From positions 143,595 through 207,594 of the forward strand of contig NZ_CP157677.1 of the NCBI RefSeq assembly GCF_040105105.1: a DNA stretch of 64,000 nt, in the 5' to 3' direction. Below the pieces are notes generated by a model. It was given only the letters and a program-made list of their open reading frames with translations. It was not told the DNA's origin and did no database searches. Both the position numbers and the translations under genes were made by a program. This document shows, one piece after another, positions 34,830 to 43,546 of the stretch. Every line of letters begins with the position of its first letter. Position 1 is the first letter of the stretch. The stretch comes from Polaromonas hydrogenivorans. GTDB lineage: Bacteria > Pseudomonadota > Gammaproteobacteria > Burkholderiales > Burkholderiaceae_C.

Positions 34830-35278
34830 CGACGACCGTGAAAGTCCAGAGCCGGTTCGATGAACCGGTGACGCAGGAGGTGCTGACCGAGGCACTGGAG
34901 CGAGGCCGCCAGCGCGGCGGCGAAGGCATCCATGCCACGGCGCTGCAGTACGTCCCTCAGCTGCAATCGCTTTTGTTCAGCTTTCCAGATCACAGCGCCG
35001 TCGCCCTGCCGGTGCGCAACTACCCCGAACTGGCGGCGCTGAACGACGCCGAGCTGCAGGCCTTGACGCTGGGCTTTGGCGGCAGCGCCCTGTGCCTGGA
35101 AGCGCGCGACCTGCACATCTCCATTGCCGGCCTGGTCTCGGCCAGCCAGCCGCTGATGGACATGGCCGCCACCTTGATTGCCGCGCGCAATGGGCGTCAA
35201 ACCAGTCCCGCCAAGACGGCGGCAGCCCGCAGCAATGGCCGCAAGGGCGGACGCCCCCGGCTGACCGTGGCGCTGTAG
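34826..35278 (+). CDS. DUF2442 domain protein
   Basis: The 150-aa protein has a DUF2442-like C-terminal half ([20 protein letters not shown]...[22 protein letters not shown]) and a basic tail with N-G-R-K-G-G-R-P-R that looks DNA-binding. It overlaps the DUF4160 gene by 4 bp and ends 4 bp before the recombinase start, so all three are one transcription unit. The basic tail suggests it may be the DNA-contacting partner. Confidence 0.78.
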   Translation: MTTTVKVQSRFDEPVTQEVLTEALERGRQRGGEGIHATALQYVPQLQSLLFSFPDHSAVALPVRNYPELAALNDAELQALTLGFGGSALCLEARDLHISIAGLVSASQPLMDMAATLIAARNGRQTSPAKTAAARSNGRKGGRPRLTVAL

Positions 35279-35282
35279 AGCC

Positions 35283-36278
35283 ATGCCGGACGCCGCACCC
35301 CCTCCCCTGAAGACCCGCGAACTGGCAGCGCCTGGCCTGGCGCGCGCGCTGACCGCGCCCGAGTTCGCCCGCCTGGCCGAGGTGCCGCCCGAGGCCCAGT
35401 GGTTTGCCAATCTGGACAGCGTGCAAACGAAGCGCGCTTATCAAAATGACCTGCGCGCCTTCATGGTCTTCACCGGCATCAATCAACCCGAGGAGTTTCG
35501 CGCCGTCACGCGCGGCCACATCCTGGCCTGGCGCGCCGAACTCGAAAAGCAAGGCCTGGCCGGCGCCAGCATCCGGCGCAAGCTCGCCGCGCTGGCTTCG
35601 CTCTACGACTACCTGTGCGAGTCCAATGCGGTCACCCACAACCCGGTGCGCGGCGTCAAGCGCCCGAAGGCCGAAACCAGCGAAGGCAGGACGCCAGCGC
35701 TGGGCGACGCGCAGGCGCGCCGGCTGCTCGATGCGCCGCCCGCCGATACCTTGAAGGGCAAGCGCGACCGGGCCATCCTGTCGGTGCTGCTGTACCACGG
35801 CCTGCGCCGCGAGGAACTCACCAAGCTGCGGGTGTTGGATTTTGGCCAGGAGCGCCGGGGCGTTCCGCATTTGCGCGTGCAGGGCAAGGGCGGCAAGCTG
35901 CGCTTTCTGCCCGCGCACCCCCACTCGCTGCGACTGGTCGCCGAATACCTGGCCGCCAGCGGCCATGGCCAGGAAGCGGATGGCCCGCTGTTCCGGCGCA
36001 CCCGCGCGCCCAAGGCCGGCGCGCTGGCCAGCGCCCTCACGCCCGGCAGCGTGTACGCCGATGTCGTGGTGCGCTACATGGCCCAGGTGGGGATTTGCGG
36101 CGACAACATGGGGCCGCACGCGCTGCGCGCCACGGCCGCGACCAACGCGCTGGAGCACCAGGCCGACATCGCCAAGGTCCAGGAGTGGCTGGGCCACGCG
36201 AGCATCAGCACCACGCGCGTCTATGACCGGCGCGGCTCCCGGCCTGAGGATTCGCCCACCTTCAAGGTGGCTTATTGA
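35283..36278 (+). CDS. Tyrosine recombinase/integrase
   Basis: The 331-aa XerC-like protein has an N-terminal SAM-like core-binding domain (about 40-125) and a catalytic domain from about 135. Catalytic residues are visible: R175 in H-G-L-R-R-E-E-L, K203-K205 in Q-G-K-G-G-K-L, H279 and R282 in P-H-A-L-R-A-T, H305 in W-L-G-H-A-S-I and the nucleophile Y314 in T-T-R-V-Y-D-R-R. The enzyme is complete. Its position 4 bp after DUF2442 indicates co-translation, and the palindrome at 34314 is a candidate site. Confidence 0.9.
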   Translation: MPDAAPPPLKTRELAAPGLARALTAPEFARLAEVPPEAQWFANLDSVQTKRAYQNDLRAFMVFTGINQPEEFRAVTRGHILAWRAELEKQGLAGASIRRKLAALASLYDYLCESNAVTHNPVRGVKRPKAETSEGRTPALGDAQARRLLDAPPADTLKGKRDRAILSVLLYHGLRREELTKLRVLDFGQERRGVPHLRVQGKGGKLRFLPAHPHSLRLVAEYLAASGHGQEADGPLFRRTRAPKAGALASALTPGSVYADVVVRYMAQVGICGDNMGPHALRATAATNALEHQADIAKVQEWLGHASISTTRVYDRRGSRPEDSPTFKVAY

Positions 36279-36424
36279 TTCTGTATGTAGATGAGATTCG
36301 TCTTCGCAGCTTGCACGCCCACTGCGGCAAACGCCAGTTCTGACATTTCCCCTGTCCACCCGCATACCCTCAAGGTGCTCATCTGAGCCAGCGTTTCAGC
36401 TTTCATCGAACAAAAAAAGAAACC

Positions 36425-37369
36425 ATGAGAAAACGCGCCTCCACCAAACCCTCATCCCCGCGCAGGAAATCCCACTTCATCTATGCCCTGGTAGCCCTGG
36501 CGATCGGCCTGTCGGCCCACTCCTGCACCGACCTGCCGGTCGGGCGCAAGCTCGAAGCGGCCGGCGCCGGCGTGCAAACGCTTGCCGGTGACCTGGGCGC
36601 GGCGCTGCGCACCTACGGCCGCGCCTTGCCCCCTGGTGCCCCCGAGTCCGCGCCTGCAGCGCGCACGGGCGGCGCGGCGGCAAGCCCGGCCACGGGCGAT
36701 TTTTCAGCCTGCCGCCATTTCTTTGCTAGCGGCCGTCCGCCCGTGGTCACGCCCCGGCCGACGCATCGCGCCCTGTGCTACGACGCCTTTGCGATCCTGC
36801 ACTCGGGCGAGAGCAAGACGGCCGTCTATGTCGCGCAAAAGCTCAACCGCGCTTTGGTAGCGGATGCCAAGCAAAAGCGCACCGACAACTTCTTTGCCGA
36901 TGCGCGCCTGCGCGCGGCCGAACGGGCCACGTTGGAGGACTACCGCGGCAGCGACTACGACCGTGGTCACCTGGCGCCGGCCGGTCAGATGCCTACCCCG
37001 GCGGCGATGGCCCAGAGCTTTTCCCTGGCCAACATGGTGCCCCAGGCGCCCCAGCACAACCAGGGCACCTGGCGCGTCTCGGTCGAGGATGCGACCAAGA
37101 AATATGCGGGCCGGGCGACTGGCGACGTGTATGTCATCACCGGGCCGGTCTATGCGCCAAGCATCGCCCAGAGCAAAGGGATCGGCCCGGGCCAGGTGCG
37201 CGTGCCCAAATACCTGTTCAAGCTCGTCTACGACGAGGACAAGAACCGGGCATGGGCGTACTGGCAGCTCAATGACAACGCGACGCGGGGTTCCGCACCG
37301 ATCAGCTATGGGGAACTCGTCAGGCGCACCGGCGTTGAATTCTTGCCGGGCGTGAATGCGGGGGATTGA
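36425..37369 (+). CDS. Exported DNA/RNA non-specific endonuclease (DRGH type)
   Basis: The 314-aa protein starts with basic residues and a hydrophobic signal/anchor (19-35, just before S-C-T-D), followed by an alanine- and proline-rich linker to about 95 and a NUC domain. The catalytic motif is Y-D-R-G-H-L-A-P-A-G-Q-M with DRGH at 179-182, and the Mg-binding asparagine is likely in S-L-A-N-M-V-P-Q-A-P-Q-H-N-Q. It should degrade nucleic acid in the periplasm or outside the cell. A 147-bp gap separates it from the recombinase gene. Shards of related genes lie at 7815 and 13989. Confidence 0.88.
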   Translation: MRKRASTKPSSPRRKSHFIYALVALAIGLSAHSCTDLPVGRKLEAAGAGVQTLAGDLGAALRTYGRALPPGAPESAPAARTGGAAASPATGDFSACRHFFASGRPPVVTPRPTHRALCYDAFAILHSGESKTAVYVAQKLNRALVADAKQKRTDNFFADARLRAAERATLEDYRGSDYDRGHLAPAGQMPTPAAMAQSFSLANMVPQAPQHNQGTWRVSVEDATKKYAGRATGDVYVITGPVYAPSIAQSKGIGPGQVRVPKYLFKLVYDEDKNRAWAYWQLNDNATRGSAPISYGELVRRTGVEFLPGVNAGD

Positions 37370-37845
37370 GCGGCATGGCGCCTGCCCTGGCCTTGCTGAC
37401 CTGTCATCGTGCCACCGGCGCCAGGAATCACCGGCATTGTGAAGTTTCGTCGTGCGCCCTTGCTTTTTTCAAATGACCGTTTATTGACGAAACCTCATGC
37501 CTGATCGTGTTTTGCGAGTGACTGCAAAAGACCCGTTCCTGACATAGAGTTTCCCGAACTACCTTCTCCAAAGCCGACATAGACATCAGCAGTCGATGGT
37601 CGGCAATGTGGCGCTGATTTCGGTGGTCGCAGCACCCGCAGCCGACCAGGTCCGGAAATTGGGGTGCGTCGCTCCATTGCGGTCAGTGAGCGAACGTATT
37701 TCTCAATACCAGTCGCTCAGCCTCCGAAACGGGCAACTGTCGATCTGCCTGCTCCCAGGCGACTGTTGGAAACATGATCGTCCAAAACCCTGATATGCAA
37801 AACGGCAGTAGTTACGTGGAGATCCAGAAAGCGTCGTACCCTCGG
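37370..37845. other. Intergenic, no gene recognised
   Basis: About 475 bp. It contains the words TGGCGCCTGCCCTGGCCTT (37376-37394) and TTATTGACGAA (37481), both also found after the gene at 8414-8701. No frame here resembles a known protein. Confidence 0.45.
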
Positions 37846-38453
37846 TCAGTGTGTCAAAGCGCATATTTCCAGAACAACTCCACGTAGCCATCGATGCGCC
37901 GGATCTGCGTGAAACCGGGGATGCCAAAGAAGCGATAGGGTGAACTCGGGGGTCGCAAATGGAAGCGTGAAAGTATGCATTCCTGCACGTAAATTCCCCG
38001 TATGGCGTTCCGGAACGCTTGCAATTAAATCTGACGCACGGGCCATCGCCACCGCAGTCGAAAATCTACCGACGGTGGTAGCAATCTCTCTTTCCAGACC
38101 GAGCCGAGCGCGCTCATGGCTTCATCAATTGGACCCATTTCGAGGCCCTGGCGCGAGATACCAATGTGCCGACCGGTCGCATACCTGGTTGGACTTAGCT
38201 CGCCGTCACTTAGCGAGTGTCCCATTCGCACGACGCCGATAAAACGATCTCGGAAAAGGGCCTGGGTACGCAGTTCCGGACCCATCGTGTTCGCAATGAC
38301 ACCAGTCTCCAGATCGACAGTCCCTTCACGCAAAGGTGCGCTGTCTTTGTCTAGTTTTTGCACAAAGCGCAGTCGTACGCCAGGAGCCTCTAAGCTGGTG
38401 CGAGCAATGAGGTCAGGTCCGAAATTTTCTGCAAAACGGGGTTGTACGCCCTA
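37846..38453 (-). pseudogene. LysR-family regulator remnant, frameshifted
   Basis: The minus strand encodes the effector-binding part of a LysR regulator: F-G-P-D-L-I-A-R, G-V-R-L-R-F-V-Q-K, P-L-R-E-G-T-V-D-L-E-T-G-V, then T-Q-A-L-F-R-D-R-F-I-G-V-V-R. In a second frame it continues with A-M-A-R-A-S-D-L-I-A-S-V-P-E-R-H-T-G-N-L-R and F-T-L-S-L-L-W-H-P-R. The HTH is missing and at least one frameshift near 38050 separates the two parts. Confidence 0.8.
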
Positions 38454-38544
38454 ATCCACGAAAATTTCAGAGTCTCCGGTTTTCGCAGCGTCCCAGCATC
38501 TTCTGACCGTCTTGGCGCAGCGCGCCGTCAGGGCCAATATGCCG

Positions 38545-39447
38545 TTAAAGGGTCTGGCGCGCGCGGTGTGTGTTATCTGCGATGACTCCGGCCACAAACC
38601 CAAACAGCGATGGTGGAAAATCGTGGCCCATTCCCTCGACGATGAGTAGTTCGGCTCCTTTAATATTGGCCGCCGTGTCCTTCCCAGCTTCCGGGGGAAC
38701 TAGTGGGTCGTCGGACCCATGCAACACAAGCGTCGGAGCACTTATGTTGGCTAGTCGTGGTCTTAAGTCACCGGTTGCTGCGATGGCGGCGATGTGCCGC
38801 CAAAACCCGCTTGGGTTGTATGCTCGTTTGACTTCGGCCAAGGCTTGGTCACGTTGAGCGGATTCGTCGAACGGGTAGCCTGGCCCGGCAATCACTTGAG
38901 AAAAGGCAACGCAATGTGCGAGATAGCCCTGTTCGTCTTTCAAAGGATGTGGCGCGGGCGATGTCATCGCCGCCATCACTGCAGGGCTGGCCTGCGGCAG
39001 ATCACGATTGCCAGTGCTCGACATAATGGAAACCAGAGATAGAACGCGGTCAGCATGCTCGCTGGCCAACAGTTGTGCAATCATGCCGCCCATTGATCTC
39101 CCAACCACGTGCGCTCGTTTGACCTTCAACGAATCGAGAAGTCCTACAGCGTCGTTCGCCATATCGAACAGCGTATAAGGCACATGGGGCGTTTCGCCGT
39201 GAGCGACTACGTCGGCAATTGCAGCGAAATCTGGCGTCGACGCGCTATCGAAGTGAGTTGAAAGGCCTGCGTCACGATTGTCAAAGCGAATCACGCGGTA
39301 GCCTTGTTCTGCCAATATTTGGCAAAACGCTTCGCTCCAGCGAATCATCTGCGTACCCAGACCGGAAATCAGCAGAACAGCTTCCGCCTCGTTATTGCCA
39401 AAACAATCGTATTCAATCTCAATTCCGTTCGCTTTAGTCTTGGGCAC
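38545..39447 (-). CDS. Alpha/beta hydrolase
   Basis: The 300-aa protein has an alpha/beta-hydrolase fold: L-L-I-S-G-L-G (oxyanion region), R-F-D-N-R-D-A-G-L-S, the nucleophile elbow G-R-S-M-G-G (Ser near 117), the acid in H-G-S-D-D-P-L-V-P and the catalytic His in G-M-G-H-D-F. The start is GTG at 39447. The substrate cannot be told; D-N-R-D-x-G-x-S is common in esterases of this type. It is downstream of the MarR-GIY-YIG-DUF2239 set on the same strand, with about 150 bp between. Confidence 0.88.
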   Translation of the reverse strand: MPKTKANGIEIEYDCFGNNEAEAVLLISGLGTQMIRWSEAFCQILAEQGYRVIRFDNRDAGLSTHFDSASTPDFAAIADVVAHGETPHVPYTLFDMANDAVGLLDSLKVKRAHVVGRSMGGMIAQLLASEHADRVLSLVSIMSSTGNRDLPQASPAVMAAMTSPAPHPLKDEQGYLAHCVAFSQVIAGPGYPFDESAQRDQALAEVKRAYNPSGFWRHIAAIAATGDLRPRLANISAPTLVLHGSDDPLVPPEAGKDTAANIKGAELLIVEGMGHDFPPSLFGFVAGVIADNTHRARQTL

Positions 39448-39594
39448 GGCGTGTGGTCCTTAAATGTTCTTGTGTCGCGCGCTTTTTGGGGGCGCTCCGA
39501 TATTTCGTTTGGCCGGCTTCACTACAGCACGATGGAGGCTCCGCCAGGCTGTGCAAGTGACAACGCACCCAACAAATCGGCGCGATAGCGTTGC

Positions 39595-40026
39595 TCATGA
39601 GAGTGCTAAGGTTGGCGTACATGCAAGCGTTTCCATTGCTGCGGAAACTGTCGCAACCACTGCGGAGTCGATTGACTCGACGGCTTCGGTGCAAATGCTA
39701 TCGGCAGTCTCGCGCGCAGCGTTCTCCAGCGCACGACCGGCCGGGCGAAGCACGGCCTGACGAAGTCCATTCGCACCGTCGCGCACCACGAGGCCAATCT
39801 TCTCGAGCACGATTAACTGACGCAGCACAGCCGATTGAGGCTGACCCATCGGACGCACGAGTTCCGGAATGCTTACCCGACCACCGTCCGCTTGCGCAAG
39901 CAAATTCAGTAACGCAAAGTCGTTGAAACTGATGCCATGGTGTAGGCCCAACTCGTCGTCAAGCTTGAGTTGCAGGCTGGCATGGGCACGGTGTAGCGCC
40001 AAACAGACGCCGAGATTCGTGTTCAT
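39595..40026 (-). CDS. MarR-family transcriptional regulator
   Basis: The 143-aa protein has a MarR winged HTH (I-S-F-N-D-F-A-L-L-N-L-L-A-Q-A-D-G-G-R-V-S-I-P-E-L-V-R-P-M-G-Q-P-Q-S-A-V-L-R-Q) and a wing V-V-R-D-G-A-N-G-L-R-Q. The start overlaps the stop of the GIY-YIG gene (TGATG). It is the last gene of a three-gene unit with DUF2239 first, and the tandem operators at 41082-41131 upstream of that gene are its likely binding sites. Confidence 0.85.
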   Translation of the reverse strand: MNTNLGVCLALHRAHASLQLKLDDELGLHHGISFNDFALLNLLAQADGGRVSIPELVRPMGQPQSAVLRQLIVLEKIGLVVRDGANGLRQAVLRPAGRALENAARETADSICTEAVESIDSAVVATVSAAMETLACTPTLALS

Positions 40027-40391
40027 CAAGGTTGGCTCCTCGGATCGCCGTAGCCGAGTTCGCCGAGGCAAGGGATTTCCTGGCGCCACAGGCTAACCAG
40101 CATTTCCAATTCTCGTGCGGCATTGAACGCTGGGTCTTCGCTGGGTTTGACCATGTCGAGTACGTCGAAGAGAAAGTTGGTCTCGCCGTGCTCGACCCAG
40201 TCCTGCGCAAGCCTCGCATTGCGATGCAGTCCATGCTGCAATTCAAAACGATGCCGGTTGAGTGTGCCCTGAACGTTCGTACTTCCTGCAACCAAGGCCC
40301 GGCCCGTGATCTGGTTACGGATCGCATAGACACCGGCTCGGGTTTTCGTCTCCAGATACTGTCGTTTCAGCGTTTTTCTGTCTGTCATCAT
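40026..40391 (-). CDS. GIY-YIG nuclease family protein
   Basis: The 121-aa single-domain protein starts at one of two adjacent ATGs with AGAGGA upstream. It has T-R-A-G-V-Y-A-I-R-N...R-A-L-V-A-G-S-T-N-V, a variant of the GIY...YIG motif, then the basic helix region L-N-R-H-R-F-E-L-Q-H-G-L-H-R-N and a later E in A-R-E-L-E-M-L. In this branch the second Tyr-Ile-Gly is Leu-Val-Ala-Gly. Whether it cuts DNA is not known. It lies 23 bp after DUF2239 and overlaps the MarR gene. Confidence 0.8.
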   Translation of the reverse strand: MMTDRKTLKRQYLETKTRAGVYAIRNQITGRALVAGSTNVQGTLNRHRFELQHGLHRNARLAQDWVEHGETNFLFDVLDMVKPSEDPAFNAARELEMLVSLWRQEIPCLGELGYGDPRSQP

Positions 40392-40414
40392 CAATCCTCT
40401 TTGTCTCAAATGAG

Positions 40415-41053
40415 TCACGGTGCAAGCGATGGCACTTCTGTCGGCGGCAGCGGATACGCTAGATACCTGACGTAATCGCGAACGTCGGTCGGCCAAGCTT
40501 CGGTCTGTTGGCGGAACTTTGCCGCGTCGTTTGCGAACAGCGCACGCGAGGCCTCTTCAAAGCCAGCCATATCACCAGCCACGGCTGACATAAAGTGGTA
40601 AGCACATTCACTCGCCCGGCGTTGCCGGTCTCGGTCCACGTTGGCCCGGCGTGCCTCATCAACCAGTTTCCGCAAAGTCACCGATGCACCGCCTGGCTGT
40701 TCAGCCAACCAATCCCAATGGCGCGGCAGTAGCGTGATTTCTCGCGCGACAACCCCAAGCTTTGGCCGGCCACGGCCACGTGGCGCACCAGATTGCTCGG
40801 AATCGATCAGTGCCGATTCGTTTCCTTGAAGCTGGTACCCCTCTGGAGGTAAACGTGCAAACATCTCGGCATCGCTTCCTCGAATGTCGATATCGACAAC
40901 TTTGCCAGTCTGGTCGCAGAAGGTCAGCAGCGGATTGGGTACGCCTGTCGCCAGGGCGTGTTTCACAGCCAATGCGTTGACCTTCAAGCTGCCAGAGGCA
41001 ATTCGCTTGTGGCCGTTGAAGCTGGTGTAGGAAGGTGTAGCGGTATCAGTCAC
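40415..41053 (-). CDS. DUF2239 family protein
   Basis: The 212-aa protein matches DUF2239: T-S-F-N-G-H-K-R-I-A-S-G-S-L, L-L-T-F-C-D-Q-T-G-K-V-V-D-I-D-I-R-G-S, then G-R-G-R-P-K-L-G-V-V-A-R-E-I-T-L-L-P-R-H-W-D-W-L, which looks like a ribbon-type DNA-binding segment. The last 60 residues are helical. The start is GTG at 41053. It leads an operon with GIY-YIG and MarR genes; two operator-like repeats lie 29-78 bp upstream. Confidence 0.82.
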   Translation of the reverse strand: MTDTATPSYTSFNGHKRIASGSLKVNALAVKHALATGVPNPLLTFCDQTGKVVDIDIRGSDAEMFARLPPEGYQLQGNESALIDSEQSGAPRGRGRPKLGVVAREITLLPRHWDWLAEQPGGASVTLRKLVDEARRANVDRDRQRRASECAYHFMSAVAGDMAGFEEASRALFANDAAKFRQQTEAWPTDVRDYVRYLAYPLPPTEVPSLAP

Positions 41054-41081
41054 GGTGAGATTGGGCTTGAATTGGATGAGC

Positions 41082-41131
41082 CAATAATACCCGGGTTAAA
41101 TTACCGTGTCAATAATACCCGGGTTAAATTT
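41082..41131. promoter_or_regulatory. Tandem operators of the DUF2239 operon
   Basis: CAATAATACCCGGGTTAAAT occurs twice (41082 and 41110), 28 bp apart. Each holds the palindromic core AACCCGGGTT-like / TACCCGGGTT. The spacing and the symmetric core fit two dimers of the MarR protein encoded in the same operon. Confidence 0.65.
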
Positions 41132-41223
41132 AAGCCATGGAACTTCTGTGACTGGAACATCGTCACTGCCATGGGTTGAAAGCCCAATTCGGCGAAAGTT
41201 GTCAAACGCTCCCGAACCGGCTA

Positions 41224-42255
41224 CTACTCCCAGCCAATCCCCGCCAAAACAGCCTCCAAATCAAGCGGATTGCGCTTGTCTCTGAAGGCATAGTGCCCCA
41301 GAAAATGCAGGTGCTGCCACGCCGCCGGTGAAATCCGTCTGACCAAATCCAATGCCTTGTCGTTCCCCGTTGGCATGCACCGGCCAAGCAGTCTCGACAG
41401 CAGCATCGAGTTGCAAGCGATTACCACATTGGCAATCAGCCGGCCACACTGGTTGCTGATGTCCACATCCAGGTCGGTACGTCCGGTAAGTTCCTTTTTA
41501 CCGTTAACCTGGGCGATGGTCGAGCGCAACTGGTGGTAGGACTCAATGCGGTTTTCCCAGCGGTGGACATCACGCTGCAATTGAGGGTTCCGCAAGTAGC
41601 GCAGCGTGTAGATCGTGCGGATCAGCTTGTCATACTCGAAAAGGGCCTTACGCGTGCGGTGGTGTCCAGACAGGGTGCAAATTTTTCGCACCAGCACACT
41701 TTGGCTCATTTCTTTGAGCCCCAGGGTGGCAGCAATGTGATCCAAATTGGATTTTTCAACGGCAATCAGATGACGGTCAATCTGCCCCACCGGCTGAATC
41801 AGGAAATCAGCATACCCCTCCTGGTCAGGGCCACGGTAGAGGTGCTTCAACTGGGCATGCAAATTGGTGAATCTCGGTGCCAGGTTCATGCCGAACCAGT
41901 GAAGGATCCCGATGGCCACTTCAATTTCCCCCACCTATGGCCGGTCAAACTCCCCCATGGAAGGACTCCCAGATTATGACGAGTCGCCGGTCATGGCGAT
42001 GCGTGCAGCGGCTTCCTTGAGTCGATAACTCTTGCCCTCGAACTCCAGCATCGCGCAGCGATGCATCAGCCTGTCCAGAATCGTGGTGGCCATCGGGGTG
42101 CAGGATGGCAAAGTTGGCCATGTTGATGCTGTGCATGTCGCCGGTGATTGTGGTCGGCTTGATGTCGGAGGTGTTGTTGTAGCAGATGTCAAACACCCAG
42201 TAGCTCTCATGCTGGTTGGCTCCCAGCATCTGGGTTTGCAGAGCCAGATGAATGG
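41224..42255 (-). pseudogene. Tn3-family transposase remnant with an istB shard inside
   Basis: 41224-41934 encodes the C-terminal part of a Tn3 TnpA (L-H-W-F-G-M-N-L-A-P-R-F, R-T-L-R-like region, N-S-M-L-L-S-R-L and the end L-D-L-E-A-V-L). 42105-42255 encodes an earlier part with the catalytic-domain sequence T-I-T-G-D-M-H-S-I-N. Between them, about 41975-42100 reads T-T-I-L-D-R-L-M-H-R-C-A-M-L-E-F-E-G-K-S-Y-R-L, the end of an IstB from a different IS21 element. No terminal repeats are visible; the transposon is dead. Confidence 0.8.
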
Positions 42256-42391
42256 TCAGCAAGGTAAAGGATCATTTCACACTATCAGAAATGGTCGACT
42301 TGACGCTGCTAGTGAACACTATCAACGCTTGGAATCGATTTGCCATCGCGTTTCGCAAACTACCCGTCTAAAAAAGGAAATCCTAGCGCCC

Positions 42392-43546
42392 TCAGCGTGA
42401 CTCAAGTTGCGCTAAGGGTGCGAAGATGATCTTCGCAATCTTTTCGGCGATGGCGTCCGGCGCGGGTTCATGGGAATCACTGTTTGCAAGCACGGCAATG
42501 AATACTTGCTCCTTGGGGAAACGCAACGTGTCCGCGCTAAAGCCGCCAATGTCACCGCCATGCTCCATCGCGTCGTTACCGCGGAGTTTGCGAATGACCC
42601 AGCCATACCCATAGCCCGTGTGGCTTCTGTCATTTAACGTGAAGTCTTTGGCCATTCGTTCCCAGGAGTCGCGCCTCAAGAGTGCGCCTATCCTGATGGC
42701 ATTGTCCCAGCGCACCAGGTCGTCAACACTGGTGCGCATGGCACCAGCGGCAAACGGCCAACTCATACTGTAAAAGGGTGATTTGGAGATGCCCTTTCTT
42801 CCTTGCGTGTAACCAATGACAGTAACAACAGGGCTCGCAGCGGTCTCAATCTCCGTACTGTGCATTTGCAGCGGCTGAAAAATCTGCTTCTGCATGAAGT
42901 CCTGGTAGCTGATGCCGGATACCTTTTCAATGATTCTCCCGAGCAGAAAATAATTGGAGTTGCTGTATGAAAAGCCGTGGCCTGGTTGAAACTGGACTGG
43001 CGTATCTTTGAAAAATGCGACGGCGTCATCGGGACTTACGTCCTTTGTTAGCACGACACCGAATTGTGGCAACTCCGTGTAGTTTCGGATGCCAGACGTA
43101 TGCGTGAGCAAGTTTTCAATGGTGACGTGACGTCCAGGCAAAGGATATTCGGGAAAATACTTTTCGATTTCATCCGCTAAAGAAAGTTTGCCTTGCTCAG
43201 CAAGCAACATGATCGCCGCAGCGGTAAATTGCTTCGTCACTGAGCCCGTGCGTAATGGGAATTCCGGTTGGAGCGGAACGTTCGTCTCCATATTCGCCAA
43301 CCCATAGGCTTTGCGGAACAGGATGGCGCCGCGCTGCGAAACAATGACGCTGGCGCCTGGCTCTCCGGGCTTGAAATACTTTGAAAGCATCTCATCAATT
43401 TCATGCGCCCGAGCATAAGTTGTACCGGCTTTTTCGACGACGGGTGCGGTGTCGCCCGACCGATCCTGCGCGGTTGTAGGTAAAGTGAAACACGCCAGCG
43501 AAAGTGGAATCAGAAGAGCCGCGTTGAAAAGGCTACGTTTTTTCAC
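42392..43546 (-). CDS. Beta-lactamase-type serine hydrolase, exported
   Basis: The 384-aa protein from GTG 43546 starts V-K-K-R-S-L-F-N-A-A-L-L-I-P-L-S-L-A with a Sec signal peptide. The class C/PBP-like triad is visible: S-V-T-K (SxxK), Y-S-N (in F-S-Y-S-N-S-N-Y) and H-G-G near the C terminus (E-H-G-G-D-I-G-G). It is probably a periplasmic esterase or peptidase rather than an antibiotic-resistance enzyme; the substrate is unknown. It overlaps the upstream lipoprotein gene by 14 bp; an ATG at 43579 is an alternative start. Confidence 0.85.
   Translation of the reverse strand: MKKRSLFNAALLIPLSLACFTLPTTAQDRSGDTAPVVEKAGTTYARAHEIDEMLSKYFKPGEPGASVIVSQRGAILFRKAYGLANMETNVPLQPEFPLRTGSVTKQFTAAAIMLLAEQGKLSLADEIEKYFPEYPLPGRHVTIENLLTHTSGIRNYTELPQFGVVLTKDVSPDDAVAFFKDTPVQFQPGHGFSYSNSNYFLLGRIIEKVSGISYQDFMQKQIFQPLQMHSTEIETAASPVVTVIGYTQGRKGISKSPFYSMSWPFAAGAMRTSVDDLVRWDNAIRIGALLRRDSWERMAKDFTLNDRSHTGYGYGWVIRKLRGNDAMEHGGDIGGFSADTLRFPKEQVFIAVLANSDSHEPAPDAIAEKIAKIIFAPLAQLESR

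Noticed and set aside
34977..36365. A 462-aa minus-strand frame opposite the integrase
   Set aside because: The plus strand carries a tyrosine recombinase with all catalytic residues; the antisense frame is arginine- and glycine-rich noise.
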